Positions 61,887 to 64,000 of a stretch of 64,000 nt of DNA are shown here, piece after piece. This stretch comes from Marinagarivorans cellulosilyticus (GTDB taxonomy: Bacteria > Pseudomonadota > Gammaproteobacteria > Pseudomonadales > Cellvibrionaceae), in NCBI RefSeq assembly GCF_021655555.1, contig NZ_AP023086.1:4370685-4434684 (forward strand). The letters run 5' to 3'. Every line of letters begins with the position of its first letter. Positions within the stretch are counted from its first letter, which is position 1. The notes beneath the pieces were generated by a model. The model saw only the letters and a program-made list of their open reading frames with translations, had not been told where the DNA came from and did not search any database. A program made the position numbers and the translations under genes.

Positions 61887-62878
61887 AGATCCGCGCTCTC
61901 GTGTAACGCTTGTATTTGGTTAACGGTTAAAAAGTCGGTGTTATTACCCGAGTTATAGCAAAAACCTTTAGCCACAGGCTGACCTGTTTGATCAAGCTTA
62001 TTGCGTTCAAAATTTACTGGACGATACATTTTAATCGTTGGCGTAATCACATAGTGATCATCGAACTCTACCGTTAGATGGGAATCATCCTGCGGGCACA
62101 TGGTTTCGTGCAGTTTTTCACCAGGGCGAATACCAATCACTTGGGTCTTAACGCCTGGCGCTACAGCTTCAGCTAAATCAGTAATTCTTACGCTAGGTAT
62201 TTTAGGTACAAAAATTTCACCGCCATGCATACGCGAAAAATTAGTCAGCACAAAATCGACACCTTGCTGCAAAGTAATCCAAAAGCGTGTCATTTCTAAA
62301 TCGGTAATCGGTAAATCACCTTTGTTTTCCGCGATCCACTGCTGAAAAAACGGCACCACAGAGCCACGCGAGCCCACAACATTACCGTAACGCACCACGG
62401 CAAATTCCGATTTACCTGCGGCCATATTGTTTGCCGCGACAAAAAGCTTATCTGATGCGAGCTTAGTCGCGCCGTAAAGGTTTACCGGGCATGCCGCTTT
62501 ATCGGTAGAAAGCGCAATCACTTTTTTCACACGATTTGTAAGTGCCGCGCGAATCACATTTTCAGCACCATTAATATTGGTTTTAATACATTCAGTCGGG
62601 TTATATTCTGCCGCCGGCACTTGCTTTAAAGCCGCTGCGTGTATGACATAATCTACGCCCTCACACGCTTGCGAAATGCGCTCTTTATCCCGAACATCGC
62701 CAATAAAATAGCGCATAACTTCGCTATTAAACTGCTGCTGCATTTCAAATTGTTTTAATTCGTCACGCGAGAAAATAATGATTTTTTTGGGCTTATGGTG
62801 CTCCAGCAGCGTTTTGGTCAACTTTTTGCCAAATGATCCTGTTCCGCCGGTAATTAAAAGTGTTTTATTTTCAAACAT
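61883..62878 (-). CDS. pseB: UDP-GlcNAc 4,6-dehydratase (inverting) PseB
   Basis: 331 residues from the ATG that has GAGG six bases upstream; an extended start at 62908 is rejected. Short-chain dehydratase that begins pseudaminic acid synthesis. NAD loop LLITGGTGSFGKKL, VIHAAALKQVPAAEYNP (PseB/FlaA1 type), active-site YGATK, and late GIRPGEKLHETM. First gene of the 12-gene operon, about 75 nt after a sigma-54-like start site. Confidence 0.95.
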   Translation of the reverse strand: MFENKTLLITGGTGSFGKKLTKTLLEHHKPKKIIIFSRDELKQFEMQQQFNSEVMRYFIGDVRDKERISQACEGVDYVIHAAALKQVPAAEYNPTECIKTNINGAENVIRAALTNRVKKVIALSTDKAACPVNLYGATKLASDKLFVAANNMAAGKSEFAVVRYGNVVGSRGSVVPFFQQWIAENKGDLPITDLEMTRFWITLQQGVDFVLTNFSRMHGGEIFVPKIPSVRITDLAEAVAPGVKTQVIGIRPGEKLHETMCPQDDSHLTVEFDDHYVITPTIKMYRPVNFERNKLDQTGQPVAKGFCYNSGNNTDFLTVNQIQALHESADL

Positions 62879-62962
62879 GAGCAACCTCAACCGTGAATCC
62901 GCAGTCAATGTAAAACATTGTCTTTTCTAATGTGTCGATATCTTGACGTGTACCTTTATATA

Positions 62963-62981
62963 TAGCAGAGGCTATGCCAAG
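62963..62981 (-). promoter_or_regulatory. Candidate sigma-54 promoter of the pse operon
   Basis: Minus strand TTGGCAT, AGCC, TCTGCTA: GG and GC exactly 10 bases apart, with mismatches only at the last -24 position, the next base and one T of the -12. Predicted start near 62953, leader about 75 nt. It resembles the hsdR candidate closely (TTGGCA-AGCCT--GCTAT core). Agrees with flagellar-regulon control of flagellin glycosylation. Confidence 0.65.
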
Positions 62982-63150
62982 CGACAGAAAAGATACCGGC
63001 AAGGCACAAATTAAAACGGTTAGGCGCCCTATTCACCCCATAACTTGCCCTAGCGCAAGCAATACAGCGCTTTGGGGCTGCACGATTTATAGCCGCAAGG
63101 AGATGCGCATCACAAGCTAGCCAGTTACCCTCAGCCGCAAAACGCAAGCT

Positions 63151-63159
63151 TGGTATAAT
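63151..63159 (+). promoter_or_regulatory. Extended -10 promoter element of the GH53 gene
   Basis: TGGTATAAT: a perfect TATAAT with a TG one base upstream, 34 bases before the ATG. No good -35 is visible, as is usual for extended -10 promoters; an activator may also be involved. Confidence 0.55.
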
Positions 63160-63192
63160 CGCGTAAGCAAACAACCCACGACCCCACAACCA

Positions 63193-64000
63193 ATGGTTAC
63201 CCGAATGTTTACCCCACTAATACGCGCAAATGCTTGGCAATGCTTTACCCTCCTTGCGATAGTTACTTTAATACCGGCATGTACAGGGTCGAACGCATCA
63301 TCAAGCCATGAAAACACAAGCAGTAGCCGTTCAAGCCAAGCATCCAGCCAAATACAGGTTTCTAGCGCGGCATCTAGTACTAGCGCAATTGCACCGTCCA
63401 GTGTGCAGTCCTCGTCGAGCACAGCCGCGGTCTCTTCCTCTGCATCTCCTATAGGTTATACAGACGGCGATTTTATTTTGGGAATGGACATTTCTTACTG
63501 GTCAGAGCAGCTAGACCAAGGCGCTATTTACATCGATACCGATGGCCAAGAAAAAGACCTGCTCGAATTACTGAAGAACCACGGCATTAACTTTATTCGC
63601 TTGCGAACCTTTGTTGACCCGACGTCCCCCCATGGGTATACATCAACCGCTGGCGGCGCTAATGCTGGCTGTCACGGCAAAGCGCAAGCATATAATGGCA
63701 AGGAAGATATCGTACGCACGGCCAAACGCATTAAAGCCGCCGGCATGGGCTTTTTGCTCGATTTCCACTATTCCGACACCTGGGCAGATCCAGGCAAACA
63801 GGTGATTCCCGATGCTTGGCGCAACAGCAACAGTATTGAAGCTTTAGCCCAACAAGTACGGCTGTACACCATGGATACATTAGAGGCACTACGCGCTGAA
63901 AACGCCTTACCCAACATGGTTCAAATAGGTAATGAAAGTACACCGGGTTTACTGGTGCACAGCGCAACCAATGCAACCGATTGCTGGGGCAACAATTCCA
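63193..64000 (+). CDS. Secreted GH53 endo-beta-1,4-galactanase, partial
   Basis: 269 residues are present; the C-terminus lies past the right edge. A signal peptide with possible lipobox (LIPAC, Cys ~30; Pro at -2 is unusual) is followed by ~55 residues of mostly Ser with Ala, Thr and Gln, the poly-serine linker typical of Cellvibrionaceae enzymes. The GH53 domain starts near DFILGMDISYWSEQLDQG, then FIRLRTFVDP, FLLDFHYSDTWADPGKQ and the acid/base Glu in MVQIGNEST. GH53 enzymes cut arabinogalactan type I. An alternative ATG is four codons in. Confidence 0.92.
   Translation, partial: MVTRMFTPLIRANAWQCFTLLAIVTLIPACTGSNASSSHENTSSSRSSQASSQIQVSSAASSTSAIAPSSVQSSSSTAAVSSSASPIGYTDGDFILGMDISYWSEQLDQGAIYIDTDGQEKDLLELLKNHGINFIRLRTFVDPTSPHGYTSTAGGANAGCHGKAQAYNGKEDIVRTAKRIKAAGMGFLLDFHYSDTWADPGKQVIPDAWRNSNSIEALAQQVRLYTMDTLEALRAENALPNMVQIGNESTPGLLVHSATNATDCWGNNS

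Larger units (their letters stand above)
62879..63192. other. Divergent regulatory region pseB / GH53 gene
   Basis: 314 bases with no supported gene. Holds the sigma-54-like pseB promoter and an extended -10 for the GH53 gene. No terminator or repeat seen. Confidence 0.6.

Noticed and set aside
1..64000. CRISPR array, rRNA operon or insertion sequence with transposase
   Set aside because: No regularly spaced repeats, no rRNA-like sequence and no transposase gene were seen.

Overview
The window looks like chromosome of a marine, polysaccharide-degrading gammaproteobacterium of the Cellvibrionaceae type (Saccharophagus, Teredinibacter or Cellvibrio relatives). The grounds are Pseudomonas-like order in the flagellar blocks (fliEFGHIJ; cheR-cheV / flgA-flgM-flgN), the lptD-surA-pdxA-rsmA-apaG-apaH operon, an amgK-murU cell-wall recycling pair, moderate GC, and a GH53 galactanase with a long poly-serine linker at the right edge. 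Genus assignment is inference.

Layout. (1) Bases 1-7430 look like an integrated island: the start of a type I restriction gene (hsdR), a CARF-domain sigma-54 activator just upstream of it, two HAD phosphatase-like genes, two tiny membrane proteins, a small excisionase-like gene and a tyrosine integrase pointing at the 3' end of tRNA-Pro(GGG). A 159-bp imperfect palindrome lies between integrase and tRNA. (2) 7669-13858 is fliJ-I-H-G-F-E on the minus strand, with a divergent GAF histidine kinase. (3) 15.5-26.1 kb is mixed housekeeping: sulfite/nitrite reductase plus DUF934 partner, a Kef-type antiporter, a 30-residue acidic microprotein, tRNA-Asp and tRNA-Val, a histidine kinase with a REC-TPR partner, rapA and a universal stress protein. 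(4) 26.4-30.6 kb holds cheR-cheV and divergent flgA-flgM-flgN, with a good sigma-28 promoter before flgM. (5) 30.7-44.8 kb is dusA, transaldolase, terB-like, rsmE, DUF4126, murU-amgK, the lptD-to-apaH block, a small basic protein and a REC protein. (6) 45.0-47.1 kb is argD-argF, followed by a 70-bp MITE-like element with a perfect 6-bp flanking duplication. (7) 47.3-62.9 kb is a PAS-GGDEF-EAL protein, a Maf-type (DUF115) flagellin glycosyltransferase and a 12-gene minus-strand pseudaminic acid operon. (8) The GH53 lipoprotein gene runs off the right edge.

Two systems stand out. First, the CARF-bEBP lies 49 bp upstream of hsdR, and the gap holds a near-consensus sigma-54 promoter. This suggests that restriction is induced by a nucleotide or RNA-end signal. 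Second, the pse operon is headed by a strong sigma-54 promoter and carries, besides pseB-C-F-G-I-H, six non-canonical genes: an HTTM-like membrane protein, an ATP-grasp ligase, a methyltransferase, an amidohydrolase-like protein lacking the usual HxH, a DRE-TIM aldolase and a PIG-L deacetylase. Together they could build an unusual N-acyl or methylated pseudaminic acid for the flagellum. All functions are assigned by reading motifs; no database search was possible.
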